Shown here piece by piece: positions 46,467-54,965 of a DNA stretch of 64,000 bases. A program made the translations under genes and the position numbers. How positions within the stretch are numbered: position 1 is the first letter of the stretch; the number at the start of each line of letters is the position of its first letter. The notes beneath the pieces are model-generated. The model was not told where the DNA came from, searched no databases, and worked only from the letters and a program-made list of their open reading frames with translations. Origin of the DNA: Arsenicicoccus sp. oral taxon 190 (GTDB lineage Bacteria > Actinomycetota > Actinomycetes > Actinomycetales > Dermatophilaceae); the NCBI RefSeq assembly GCF_001189535.1, contig NZ_CP012070.1:1798001-1862000 (forward strand), given 5' to 3'.

Positions 46467-47966
46467 TCAGGGTCGGCCGCGCTCCTGCACCTCGGCGATC
46501 CACCGCTCCACGTCCGCGACGGTGCGGGGGATCGCCGCGGACAGGTTGTCGCAGCCGTCCTCGGTGACCAGGACGTCGTCCTCGATGCGCACGCCGATCC
46601 CGCGCAGCTCGTCGGGGACGAGCTCGTCGTCGGCCTTGAAGTACAGCCCGGGCTCGACCGTGAGGATCATGCCCGGCACCAGCTCGGCCTCCATGTAGTC
46701 CTCGCGCAGCGCCAGCTGGCAGTCGTGCACGTCCATGCCCAGGTGGTGGGAGGTGCCGTGGACCATCCAGCGGCGGTGGTACTGCCCGTGGTCGGGGTCG
46801 AGGGTCTGCTCCACGGTGACGCCCTCGGGCAGCAGCCCCCAGTCGTGCAGGTGCTCGGCGATGACCCGGATCGCGGCCGCGTGGACGTCCTTGAACCGGT
46901 TGCCGGGGCGCACGGCCGCCAGGCCCGCCTCCTGCGCCGCGAGCACCGCCTCGTAGACGCGCCGCTGCGGCGCCGAGAACCGGCCGTTGACGGGCAGCGT
47001 GCGCGTGACGTCGGCGGTGAAGAGGGAGTCGACCTCGACGCCGGCGTCCACGAGGATCAGGTCGCCGTCGCGGACCTCCCCGGTGTTCTTGATCCAGTGC
47101 AGCGTGTTGGCGTGGTCGCCGGAGGCGCAGATGGAGTCGTAGCCCACGCCGTTGCCCTCGTGGCGGGCGTAGAGGCCGAAGACCCCCTCGACCCACCGCT
47201 CGCCGCGGCCGCGGCGGACCGCCTCGGGCAGGTCTGCCACGACGCCCTCGAAGCCGGTGTGCGTCGCCGCCACGGCCGCCCGCATCTGCTCGACCTCCCA
47301 GGCGTCCTTGACCATGCGCCGGGTCGACAGCGAGCGGGCCAGAGCCTGGTCCTGCTCCTCCTGCGACTCCGTGACGCCGGCCTCGGCGCGCACCTGGTCG
47401 ACGAGGGCGGCCACGGCCGCGTCGGCGTCGCGCACGACGCGCAGCTGCACGGTGCCGGCGTCCTTGGCGAGGACGTCCTTGAGCTCGTCGATGTGGCGGG
47501 CCCGCACGCCCAGCTCGGACTCCACGTCGGCGACCGTGGGGCGAGCGCCGACCCAGAACTCGCCATACCGGCTGTCGGCGAAGAATTCCTCGCTGTCGCG
47601 CGGGGCCAGCGGCCGGAAGAACAGCGTCGTCTCGTGGCCGCCGTCGGCCTGCGGGTCCATGACGAGCACGGCGTCGGGCTCCCGGTCGGCGCCGAGGCCC
47701 GTCAGCCACGCGAAGGCGGTGTGCGGGCGGAAGACGTAGTCGCAGTCGTTGGACCGCACCTTCAGGCCGCCCGCCGGGATGACCAGCCGCTCCCCGGAGA
47801 ACTCCTGGGACACCGCCTCGCGACGCGGCTCGGTCACGTCGGCGACCTCCGCGCGTGGCGTCGGATCGCTCGAGCGCGGCGCCCACCCCGACGCCACGAA
47901 CTCGCGGAACTCCGCGCTGCTGGGCCGGCTGCGGTGCTCGGCCTTGGGCTGCTCCTCGCTCATCAT
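46467..47966 (-). CDS. pepP: Xaa-Pro aminopeptidase (aminopeptidase P, M24B)
   Basis: About 499 residues, releasing N-terminal residues that precede proline. N-terminal aminopeptidase P domain (NDCDYVFRPHTAFAWLTGLG) then the pita-bread domain with metal ligands LVDAGVEVDSLFTADVTRTL (two Asp), HGTSHHLGMDVHD (His), TVEPGLYF and GVRIEDDVLVTEDG (two Glu). Start ambiguous: four in-frame ATGs lie within 28 bases; 47966 was taken because CACCAT ends 7 bases upstream. Divergent from the ThrE-like gene. Confidence 0.92.
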   Translation of the reverse strand: MMSEEQPKAEHRSRPSSAEFREFVASGWAPRSSDPTPRAEVADVTEPRREAVSQEFSGERLVIPAGGLKVRSNDCDYVFRPHTAFAWLTGLGADREPDAVLVMDPQADGGHETTLFFRPLAPRDSEEFFADSRYGEFWVGARPTVADVESELGVRARHIDELKDVLAKDAGTVQLRVVRDADAAVAALVDQVRAEAGVTESQEEQDQALARSLSTRRMVKDAWEVEQMRAAVAATHTGFEGVVADLPEAVRRGRGERWVEGVFGLYARHEGNGVGYDSICASGDHANTLHWIKNTGEVRDGDLILVDAGVEVDSLFTADVTRTLPVNGRFSAPQRRVYEAVLAAQEAGLAAVRPGNRFKDVHAAAIRVIAEHLHDWGLLPEGVTVEQTLDPDHGQYHRRWMVHGTSHHLGMDVHDCQLALREDYMEAELVPGMILTVEPGLYFKADDELVPDELRGIGVRIEDDVLVTEDGCDNLSAAIPRTVADVERWIAEVQERGRP

Positions 47967-48036
47967 GGCTGCCATGGTGCCACGCGGCACGCCGGTCGCT
48001 TGCGTCGCGGCCCACCCGCCAGGGACAGTACGGAGC

Positions 48037-49593
48037 GTGACGACCTCGCAGCACCCTGGAGCCGTGCCGCCCCGGCGTTCCGCCGCCGTCTACGGGCTGC
48101 GTCGCACCGCGGCGCAGGCGGCCCGCGTCTTCCGGCCGAGCGACGGCACCGGGGTGCTGCAGCTCAGCCCGGACGAGGTCGACCCCACCACCGCCCGCAA
48201 GGTCCTCGACCTCGCGATGCGGGTGGCCGAGATGATGCTGAGCCACGGGGCGTCCGCCAACGACGTCACCGTCAACGCGCTGCGGATCACCCGCGCCTAC
48301 GACCTGCGCTCGGTCCACGTCGACGTCACCTACACCTCGATCTACGTCTCCTACTACCGCGGCCACGACCGCGAGCCGCTCACGACCTTCCGGGTCGTGC
48401 GGGCCCGCTCCATCGACTACACCCGCCTGCAGCGGCTCCAGGGGCTCGTCAGCCGGATCGGCGAGGGCCTGCCCGTCGACGAGGCCTTCGACCTCTTCGC
48501 GGCGATCGTGCGCGCCCCCCACCCCTACCGGCGGTGGGTCGTCACCGTCGCCAACGCGGGTGTCGCGGCCAGCGTCTGCGTGCTGCTCAACGCCTCCCCG
48601 CTGATCATCCTCATCGCCTTCCTGGCGTCGGCGGCGATCGACCTGCTCATGGGCTGGCTGGCCAAGAAGCAGGTCCCCACCTTCTTCGTGCAGGCGCTCG
48701 GCGCCTCGATCCCGACGCTGGCGGCCATCGGCCTGATGAAGCTCGCCTACGACCAGGTCTCCTGGCTCGGGGACATCCGCCCCGAGCTGATCGTCGCCGG
48801 TGGCGTCGTGCTGATGCTGTCCGGGCTGTCCGCGGTCGGTGCCGCCCAGGACGCCATCGACGGCTACTACGTCACGGCCGGGGCGCGCACCTACGAGGTC
48901 CTCGTGCTGACCCTCGGCATCGTCGTCGGGATCCTCGCGTCGCTGCAGCTCGGGGACCGCCTCGGCGTGCCCGTCGTGCTCAGCGGCGCGGCCCCGCCGG
49001 TCGGCAACCTCGCCCAGCAGATCGGTGGCTCCCTGCTCATCTCGATGTTCTTCGCCGCCAGTACCTACGCCGGCCCCCGCACCGTCGTGCTGTGCGGCGG
49101 CATGGGCGTCCTCGGCTGGCTCGGCTACCTCGGCGGGACGCTGGTCGGGCTGGGGACCGTCTCCGCCAGCGCCCTCGGCGCCTTCGTGCCGGCGCTGCTG
49201 TCCGTGCCCATGGCGCGTCGGCTGCAGGTCCCGTCGCTGGCCCTGATCACCGCCGCCCTGGTCCCGCTCATGCCGGGCTCCATGGTCTACCGCGGCATCC
49301 TGGAGATCGTCGCCCACACCGGGTCCAAGACCAGCTTCGGCGACGGCGCCATGACCCTCTTCAACGCGGCGGGCGTCGGTATGGCGCTCGCGGCCGGCGC
49401 CTCGCTCGGCACCTACCTGGCCCGCCCCGGCCGCGCCAACCTGCGGCACGCGGGGCCGCGCGGCGGCGCGTCCGCGGCCGAGACGTCGATCTCCCCCGAC
49501 AGCCCCGACGCGCAGCGCACCACGGCCCGCGCCGAGGAAGCGACGACCGGCACCCTGCCGGTGGTGCGGCACCCGCACGACCAGCACGGATGA
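48037..49593 (+). CDS. Threonine/serine exporter family protein (ThrE-like)
   Basis: 518 residues. An N-terminal cytoplasmic domain with MLSHGASANDVTVNALRITR and YTSIYVSYYRGHDREP is followed by about ten helices split into the two ThrE modules (VVTVANAGVAASVCVLLNAS onward, and YEVLVLTLGIVVGILASLQL onward with ALVPLMPGSMVYRGIL). The C-terminal 70 residues are hydrophilic. In Corynebacterium ThrE exports threonine and serine. GTG start with GACAGT 7 bases upstream and CGGAG signal. Confidence 0.9.
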   Translation: MTTSQHPGAVPPRRSAAVYGLRRTAAQAARVFRPSDGTGVLQLSPDEVDPTTARKVLDLAMRVAEMMLSHGASANDVTVNALRITRAYDLRSVHVDVTYTSIYVSYYRGHDREPLTTFRVVRARSIDYTRLQRLQGLVSRIGEGLPVDEAFDLFAAIVRAPHPYRRWVVTVANAGVAASVCVLLNASPLIILIAFLASAAIDLLMGWLAKKQVPTFFVQALGASIPTLAAIGLMKLAYDQVSWLGDIRPELIVAGGVVLMLSGLSAVGAAQDAIDGYYVTAGARTYEVLVLTLGIVVGILASLQLGDRLGVPVVLSGAAPPVGNLAQQIGGSLLISMFFAASTYAGPRTVVLCGGMGVLGWLGYLGGTLVGLGTVSASALGAFVPALLSVPMARRLQVPSLALITAALVPLMPGSMVYRGILEIVAHTGSKTSFGDGAMTLFNAAGVGMALAAGASLGTYLARPGRANLRHAGPRGGASAAETSISPDSPDAQRTTARAEEATTGTLPVVRHPHDQHG

Positions 49594-49619
49594 CCCCGCC
49601 CCGCACGGGCGGGCGGGTG

Positions 49620-49631
49620 CGGCATACGGCT
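49620..49631 (-). repeat. Dispersed intergenic 12-mer, one mismatch
   Basis: CGGCATACGGCT, 11 of 12 bases matching the reverse complement of GGCCGTATGCCG, 26 bases after the ThrE-like stop. Confidence 0.5.
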
Positions 49632-49699
49632 GGGGACGTGACCAAGGGCACGCCCCGTGCGGGTGCCGCCGCCCGACCGGCTGCGGCAGCATGGGCGCC

Positions 49700-50755
49700 A
49701 TGTCCAAGACCATGGCCGGCAACTACTTCGAGGACTTCGGGCTCGGGCAGGAGATCGTGCACGCCACGCCCCGCACGATCACCGCGGGCGACGTCGCGCT
49801 CTACCAGGGGCTCTACGGGTCGCGGTTCGCGCTGACGTCGGGGGAGACCTTCGCCAGGGGGCTGGGGCTGGAGCGGATGCCCGTGGACGGGCTGCTGGCC
49901 TTCCACGTGGTCTTCGGCAAGTCGGTGCCGGACATCTCCCTCAACGCGGTGGCCAACCTCGGGTACGCCGGAGGGCGGTTCGGGGTGCCGGTCTACGTGG
50001 GCGACACCCTCACCGCCACCTCCACCGTGATCGGCCTCAAGCCCAACTCCAACGGCGCGACGGGCAACGTCTACGTCCGCACGGTGGGCCGCAACCAGGC
50101 CGGCGAGGTCGTGCTGGACTTCGTCCGGTGGGTGATGGTGCGCCGCCGCGAGCGGGTCGCCACCGACGCGCTGGAGGAGGCGACGATCCCCGACCTCCCC
50201 GGCGCGGTGGCGGCCGCCGACCTCGTCGCGCCGTGGCGCGTCGTCGGAGGTTACGACACCGCGCTGGCCGGTTCGACCCACCTGTGGGACGACTACGAGG
50301 TGGGGGAGCGCATCGACCATGTCGACGGCATGACCATCGAGGAGTCGGACCACATGCTGGCCACCCGGCTCTACCAGAACACCGCCCGGGTCCACTTCGA
50401 CCAGCACGCCCAGGCCGCCTCCCCGGCCGGGCGCCGGCTGATCTACGGCGGCCACGTCATCTCCCTCGCCCGCGCCCTGTCCTTCAACGGCCTCGGCAAC
50501 GCGCTCTCGGTGGCCGCGCTCAACGGCGGGACCCACGCCAACCCGACCTACGCCGGCGACACGGTCTACGCCTGGTCGGAGGTGCTGGAGCGGCTCGAGC
50601 TGCCGGGGCGCCGCGACGTCGGTGCGCTGCGGGTCCGGACCGTGGCCGCCAAGGACCACCCGTGCGGCGACTTCCCCCTGCGCGGCGACGACGGGAAGTA
50701 CCTCCCCCACGTGGTGCTGGACCTCGACTGCACGGTGCTGCTGCCGCGCCGCTGA
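49700..50755 (+). CDS. mch: Double-hotdog MaoC-type dehydratase, mesaconyl-CoA hydratase-like
   Basis: 351 residues with two MaoC domains. MAGNYFEDFGLGQEIVHATP, DVALYQGLYGSRFALTSGE, HVVFGKSVPDISLNAVANLG and VYVRTVGRNQAGEVVLDFVR closely resemble beta-methylmalyl-CoA dehydratase/mesaconyl-CoA hydratase of the ethylmalonyl-CoA route. The second domain has HFDQHAQAAS and YGGHVISLARALSFNGLGNA with the hydratase Asp/His pair. No crotonyl-CoA carboxylase, meaA or methylmalyl-CoA lyase is in the window, so pathway membership is unproven. Start at 49700 rather than 49691 by homology of MSKTMAGN. Confidence 0.75.
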   Translation: MSKTMAGNYFEDFGLGQEIVHATPRTITAGDVALYQGLYGSRFALTSGETFARGLGLERMPVDGLLAFHVVFGKSVPDISLNAVANLGYAGGRFGVPVYVGDTLTATSTVIGLKPNSNGATGNVYVRTVGRNQAGEVVLDFVRWVMVRRRERVATDALEEATIPDLPGAVAAADLVAPWRVVGGYDTALAGSTHLWDDYEVGERIDHVDGMTIEESDHMLATRLYQNTARVHFDQHAQAASPAGRRLIYGGHVISLARALSFNGLGNALSVAALNGGTHANPTYAGDTVYAWSEVLERLELPGRRDVGALRVRTVAAKDHPCGDFPLRGDDGKYLPHVVLDLDCTVLLPRR

Positions 50756-50790
50756 CCCTGCGCGTCTCTCCCCTCTCCCTCCCGCTCCCG

Positions 50791-50835
50791 CGATCGTGGA
50801 CGTTTCTGGTCGTCCACGAGCACAACCCGTCCACG
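50791..50835. repeat. CGATCGTGG palindromic element, copy 3 (degenerate)
   Basis: CGATCGTGGACG opens the element and CGTCCACG closes it (50828-50835), with a second CGTCCACG at 50811-50818 that could pair instead. The same pyrimidine-rich run precedes it (50763-50790). Located after the mesaconyl-CoA-hydratase-like gene. Confidence 0.65.
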
Positions 50836-50849
50836 TTGGCGGGGGCGTC

Positions 50850-50855
50850 TAGATT
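50850..50855 (+). promoter_or_regulatory. -10 hexamer for leaderless PHP-protein mRNA
   Basis: TAGATT ends 6 bases before the ATG at 50862. Confidence 0.5.
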
Positions 50856-50861
50856 GGCGGC

Positions 50862-51710
50862 ATGCGCATCGACCTGCACACCCACTCGGTCGCGAGCGAC
50901 GGGACCCAGGCCCCTGCGGACGTGCTGCGGGCGGCGCGGGCGGCGGGGCTCCAGGTGGTGGCTTTGACCGACCACGACACCACCAGCGGCTGGCAGGACG
51001 CCGCGGAGGTGGTCCCCGAGACCGGGGTGGCGTTGGTGCGTGGGATGGAGCTGTCCTGCTCCCACCGGGGCATCTCGATCCACCTGCTCAGCTACCTGCA
51101 CGACCCCGAGCACCCCGGCCTGGTGGCCGAGATCGAGCGCGCCCGGGAGTCCCGGGCGACGCGGGCGCGCCGGATAGTCGAGCGGCTCCAGGAGCGGTTC
51201 CCGGAGCTGACCTACGACGAGGTGCTCGCGCAGGCGGGGGATGGCGCGACCATCGGCCGCCCCCACATCGCCGACGCGCTCGTGGCCCTCGGCGCCTGCC
51301 GGGACCGCGGCGAGGTCTTCCGGGACTACCTGTATGACGCCAGCCCCTACTACGTCCCGCACTACGCGCCCGACCCGGTCGCCGCGGTCCGGCTTGTGCG
51401 GGCGGCCGGGGGTGTGCCGGTCATGGCCCACCCCTTCGCCGCGGCGCGGGGGCGGGTGGTCGACGACGCCGTGATCGAGGAGATGGCGCAGGCCGGTCTC
51501 GCCGGCCTCGAGGTCGACCATCGGGACCACGACGAGCGTCAGCGCGCCCACGCCGCCGCGCTGGCGCGGGGGTTGCGGCTGGCGCAGACCGGGTCCAGCG
51601 ACTACCACGGCGACGGCAAGCTCAACCGGCTGGGGGAGCGGACCACGTCGCCCGACGTGCTGGCCCGCATCGAGGACGAGGCGTCCGGGGTCCCGGTGCT
51701 GCGGCCCTGA
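50862..51710 (+). CDS. PHP-domain metal-dependent phosphoesterase (TrpH/RNase AM-like)
   Basis: 282 residues. The four PHP motifs are present: DLHTHSVASDGT, LTDHDTTSGW, GMELSCSH and late GSSDYHG, with GRPHIADALVALG and VMAHP between. Related proteins hydrolyse nucleoside 3',5'-bisphosphates or act as 5'-3' exoribonucleases that mature rRNA 5' ends. Distinct from DNA-polymerase-linked PHP domains because it stands alone. A RecB-type nuclease gene follows 140 bases later. Confidence 0.87.
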   Translation: MRIDLHTHSVASDGTQAPADVLRAARAAGLQVVALTDHDTTSGWQDAAEVVPETGVALVRGMELSCSHRGISIHLLSYLHDPEHPGLVAEIERARESRATRARRIVERLQERFPELTYDEVLAQAGDGATIGRPHIADALVALGACRDRGEVFRDYLYDASPYYVPHYAPDPVAAVRLVRAAGGVPVMAHPFAAARGRVVDDAVIEEMAQAGLAGLEVDHRDHDERQRAHAAALARGLRLAQTGSSDYHGDGKLNRLGERTTSPDVLARIEDEASGVPVLRP

Positions 51711-51838
51711 CGGGCCCTGATCAGCCCTGATCGCCCCGGACCACGCCTGCCGGGCCCGGTATCCACAGCCGGTCGCGTCGCGGACGGCGTCGTCCACAGG
51801 GGCGGCGTGGGCGCTGGGGTCGGGCCGGCCCCCGTGCC

Positions 51839-51844
51839 TAGGGT
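51839..51844 (+). promoter_or_regulatory. -10 hexamer for the RecB-type nuclease
   Basis: TAGGGT ends 6 bases before the ATG at 51851. Confidence 0.5.
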
Positions 51845-51850
51845 CGGACC

Positions 51851-52765
51851 ATGACCGAGCCGACGACGCCACCACCCGCCCAGGGCTCCTTCCCGGGGAT
51901 GCCGGAGCGGCTCTACGTCGCGAGCCCCTCCCGGCTGCTGGCATATGTCGACTGCCCGCGCCGCTACCGGTTGCAGTACCTCGACCGGCCCAAGCCGACC
52001 CCGGCGCCGCAGCGTGCCCACACCAGCCTCGGGATCGCCGTGCACAACACGCTGCGGGACTGGTGGGACCTGCCGGCGCAGCAGTGGTCCGCGAGCCGGG
52101 CGATGGAGCTGGTGCGCGCCTCTTGGGTGGCGACCGGCTTCCGCGACGAGGCGATGTCGCGGCGGTGGCTCGAGCGCAGCCAGCGCCACGTCGTGGACTA
52201 CCTGCGGGGGCTCTCCCCGGCCAACCGGCCGATCGGGGTCGAGCGCACCGTGTCCCTGCGGACCGGCTCGATCATCGTGCAGGGACGCATCGACCGGCTC
52301 GACGACCGGCCGACGAGCGACGGTGGGCGCGCCCTGGTGGTCGTCGACTACAAGACCTCCCGGCGCACCTCGACCGAGCAGGAGCTGCGCACCTCCCTGC
52401 CGATGGCGCTCTACGCCGTGGCCGTCGGGGCGATGTTCCGCCGCAGCTGCGTCGACGTCGAGCTGCACCACGTCCCCAGCAGCACGGTGGTGCGGCACCG
52501 GCATACGACGGAGTCGTTGCAGCGCAAGGTCGCCGAGGCCGAGTCGATCGCGGCCGACCTCAAGCGGGCGGACGCCGACTACGCCGAGCGCGGGGTCGAG
52601 TCGCCGCACTTCCCGCCGCGGCTCTCGGCGCTGTGCGGCTGGTGCGACTTCCGGGCCCACTGCGCCGAGGGTGCGGCCCACGCCCCCGAGCAGTCGCCGT
52701 GGGCGGCGCTCGAGCCCGACACCGCGCCGGCGCCGGGGCAGGGCCGGGCGAGCCCTGCCGACTGA
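51851..52765 (+). CDS. RecB-family PD-(D/E)XK exonuclease with Fe-S-type cysteines
   Basis: 304 residues. SPSRLLAYVDCPRRYRLQYL near the N-terminus and LCGWCDFRAHC at the C-terminus supply four cysteines in the AddB/Cas4-like iron-sulfur arrangement. Between them, IIVQGRIDRLD and ALVVVDYKTSRRTS hold the Asp and D-x-K catalytic motifs. No helicase domain is fused. It may act in DNA repair as a free-standing nuclease; a Cas4 role is unlikely since no CRISPR array or cas gene is present. Confidence 0.88.
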   Translation: MTEPTTPPPAQGSFPGMPERLYVASPSRLLAYVDCPRRYRLQYLDRPKPTPAPQRAHTSLGIAVHNTLRDWWDLPAQQWSASRAMELVRASWVATGFRDEAMSRRWLERSQRHVVDYLRGLSPANRPIGVERTVSLRTGSIIVQGRIDRLDDRPTSDGGRALVVVDYKTSRRTSTEQELRTSLPMALYAVAVGAMFRRSCVDVELHHVPSSTVVRHRHTTESLQRKVAEAESIAADLKRADADYAERGVESPHFPPRLSALCGWCDFRAHCAEGAAHAPEQSPWAALEPDTAPAPGQGRASPAD

Positions 52766-52767
52766 CT

Positions 52768-52804
52768 ACTCTCGCCTGCCCACTCTCGCCCGCTCACTCT
52801 CGAC
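52768..52804 (+). repeat. 14-bp period tandem repeat
   Basis: ACTCTCGCC-type units start at 52768, 52782 and 52796, just after the nuclease stop. Short and imperfect. Confidence 0.5.
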
Positions 52805-52833
52805 GGATCACCGGCGCGCGCCCCCGACACGAC

Positions 52834-52868
52834 CGGGCGGCCGCCTCCACGAGGGGGACGGCCGCCCG
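52834..52868. terminator. Bidirectional hairpin between nuclease and BCCT genes
   Basis: CGGGCGGCCG (52834-52843) and CGGCCGCCCG (52859-52868) pair perfectly, with further partial pairing inside. Confidence 0.8.
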
Positions 52869-52903
52869 AGATGCCCGGTGACGGGCTGGTCGGTGCCGAG
52901 AAG

Positions 52904-54775
52904 TCAGCCGCGGGTGTACCTGCCCACCAGCCGGTCCCAGATCCGCTCGGGCGCGGGAGCCTCGTCCTCGTGCCCGGCGGAGCGCACGACGATCTCGAGC
53001 TCGTCGTGTCCGTGCTCGCTGATCCCCCGCACCACGGCCTCGTTGACGAGCCGGGTGGCGAGGTCGGCCCGCCGGACCACGGGGTCGGTGCGCAGGTCCT
53101 TGACGAGCGCGACGCACAGGGCCGCCATCACGACGGCGAAGGGGAGCGCCGAGACGATGGTCAGGCTCTGCAGCCCGCTGAGCGCTTCCTTCATGTCGCC
53201 GTCCAGGCTGCCCGCGAGCAGCATGACGGCCGCCACGGCGCCGGTCGCCGCGCCCCAGAAGACCACCGTCTTGCGGGTCGGCTCGATGGTGCCGTGCTCG
53301 GACAGGGTGCCCATGACGATCGAGGCCGCGTCGGCGCCCGACACGAAGAAGATCGCGACCAGCACCATCACCAGCACCGTGGTCACCCCGGACCACGGGT
53401 AGTGGTTGAGCAGCTGGAACAACGAGGCGTCGGCGTTGACGGCCAGCGTGCCGCTGACCTCCGAGGCCATGTCGTGGAAGGTGCGCTGCGCGTCGATGGC
53501 CGCGCCACCGAAGATCGCGAACCACACCAGCGACACCAGGCTCGGGACGAGCAGCACCCCGGTGACGAACTGGCGGATCGTGCGGCCCCGCGAGATCCGG
53601 GCGATGAACATCCCGACGAAGGGGGTCCAGGAGATCCACCAGGCCCAGTAGAAGACGGTCCACGTGGACAGCCAGACCCTCATCGGCTCGAGACCGCTGG
53701 CGTCCGAGCGGGAGGCCATCCGCGCGAGCTGGTCGACGTAGGAGCCGAGCGCGTTGGGCAGCAGGTCCAGGATGAACAGCGTCGGCCCCACCAGGAAGAC
53801 GAAGACGGCCAGCAGCAGCGCCAGCACCATGTTGACGTTGGAGAGCATCTCCACGCCGCGCGCGATCCCGCTGACGGCGGAGGCGATGAAGCAGATGGTG
53901 AGGACGGTGATGATGACGACCAGCAGCGTGGAGCCGACCTCGTGCACCCAGCCGTTGAGCTGCAGGCCGGCGCCGATCTGCAGCGCGCCGAGGCCGAGGG
54001 AGGCCGCGGAGCCGAAGAGCGTCGCGAAGATCGCGAGGATGTCGATGACCCGGCCGAGCGGGCCCGTGGCGCGGCGCCGGCCGATCAGCGGCGCGAAGAC
54101 CGAGGAGATGAGCTGGCTGCGCCCCTTGCGGAAGGTGGAGTAGGCGATCGCGACGCCGACCACGGCGTAGATCGCCCACGGGTGCAGCGTCCAGTGGAAG
54201 AGCGTCGTGGCGAGCGCCAGCTGCACGGCCTCCGGCTGCTGGGCCGTCACGCCGGAGCGCGGTGGCGGCGCGATGTAGTGGGACAGCGGCTCGGCCGTGC
54301 CGTAGAACATGAGTCCGATGCCCATGCCGGCGCTGAACATCATCGCGATCCACGACTTGGTGGAGAACTCCGGCTCCTCACGGTCCGAGCCGAGCGGGAT
54401 GTCGCCGTACCTGCTGGCGGCCAGCCACAGCACGAAGACCACGAACATGCTCGCCAGCAGCACGAACGCCCACCCGGCGTTGGTCATCACCCAGTCCAGG
54501 GCGTTCGAGGACGCGGTCGACAGCGACGCGGTGCCGACGAAGCCCCACACCACGAACGCGATCGCCAGCGCCGCCGTGATGCCGAAGGTGATCCAGTCGA
54601 CGCCGGGCCGGCGCGGCCGCGACTCGGGCACCGCGGTGGTCAGCCCGGAGAGCAGCTCGTGGTCGTGCCCCGCGGCGGGCTCGGCATCCACCGTCGCCAG
54701 GGTGCTGCCGGCGGTGCCCGACGGTGGTTCGACGCCTGGTTCGCTGGTGACGGAGCGTGGCGGTTGTTCGGTCAT
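52904..54775 (-). CDS. BCCT family betaine/carnitine/choline transporter
   Basis: 623 residues, twelve helices, sodium- or proton-driven uptake of compatible solutes. FYWAWWISWTPFVGMFIARI and SRGRTIRQF are the BCCT signature; ISSVFAPLIG and MMFSAGMGIGLMFYGTAEPL are also typical. The 60-residue N-terminal and 90-residue C-terminal cytoplasmic tails resemble osmosensing regions, so osmotic activation is plausible. ATG 54775 has AAGGAGG 5-6 bases upstream. Monocistronic, behind the helicase gene with a terminator between. Confidence 0.93.
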   Translation of the reverse strand: MTEQPPRSVTSEPGVEPPSGTAGSTLATVDAEPAAGHDHELLSGLTTAVPESRPRRPGVDWITFGITAALAIAFVVWGFVGTASLSTASSNALDWVMTNAGWAFVLLASMFVVFVLWLAASRYGDIPLGSDREEPEFSTKSWIAMMFSAGMGIGLMFYGTAEPLSHYIAPPPRSGVTAQQPEAVQLALATTLFHWTLHPWAIYAVVGVAIAYSTFRKGRSQLISSVFAPLIGRRRATGPLGRVIDILAIFATLFGSAASLGLGALQIGAGLQLNGWVHEVGSTLLVVIITVLTICFIASAVSGIARGVEMLSNVNMVLALLLAVFVFLVGPTLFILDLLPNALGSYVDQLARMASRSDASGLEPMRVWLSTWTVFYWAWWISWTPFVGMFIARISRGRTIRQFVTGVLLVPSLVSLVWFAIFGGAAIDAQRTFHDMASEVSGTLAVNADASLFQLLNHYPWSGVTTVLVMVLVAIFFVSGADAASIVMGTLSEHGTIEPTRKTVVFWGAATGAVAAVMLLAGSLDGDMKEALSGLQSLTIVSALPFAVVMAALCVALVKDLRTDPVVRRADLATRLVNEAVVRGISEHGHDELEIVVRSAGHEDEAPAPERIWDRLVGRYTRG

Positions 54776-54896
54776 CCGGGGATCCTCCTTGGAGGCCGAG
54801 ACCTCCCCCGAGAGCACGGCCCGTCGTTGGTTTGTCCGCAAAGACCTGTCACCCTCCCGCGTCCCCAGGTGCGCTGGCAAATCCGGGGGATGTGCG

Positions 54897-54929
54897 ACAG
54901 GGCCCCTGGGGAGTCCCCAGAGGCCCTGT
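54897..54929 (-). terminator. Hairpin after the DEAD-box helicase
   Basis: ACAGGGCC(C)CTGGGG and TCCCCAG(A)GGCCCTGT pair with small bulges, about 40 bases past the minus-strand stop at 54966. Confidence 0.75.
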
Positions 54930-54942
54930 GACCAGCGACGAC

Positions 54943-54954
54943 GGCCGTATGCCG
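54943..54954 (+). repeat. Dispersed intergenic 12-mer, exact
   Basis: GGCCGTATGCCG, 12 bases past the helicase stop, between stop and terminator. Confidence 0.75.
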
Positions 54955-54965
54955 CCCGCCCGACG

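Noticed and set aside
46285..49722. Very long antisense frame over pepP and the ThrE-like gene
   Set aside because: Same GC-driven shadow effect; pepP and the exporter have complete motifs in their own frames.
51851..52765. Possible Cas4 and thus a CRISPR locus
   Set aside because: Cysteine pattern is shared by AddB and Cas4-type nucleases, but there is no repeat array and no other cas gene.
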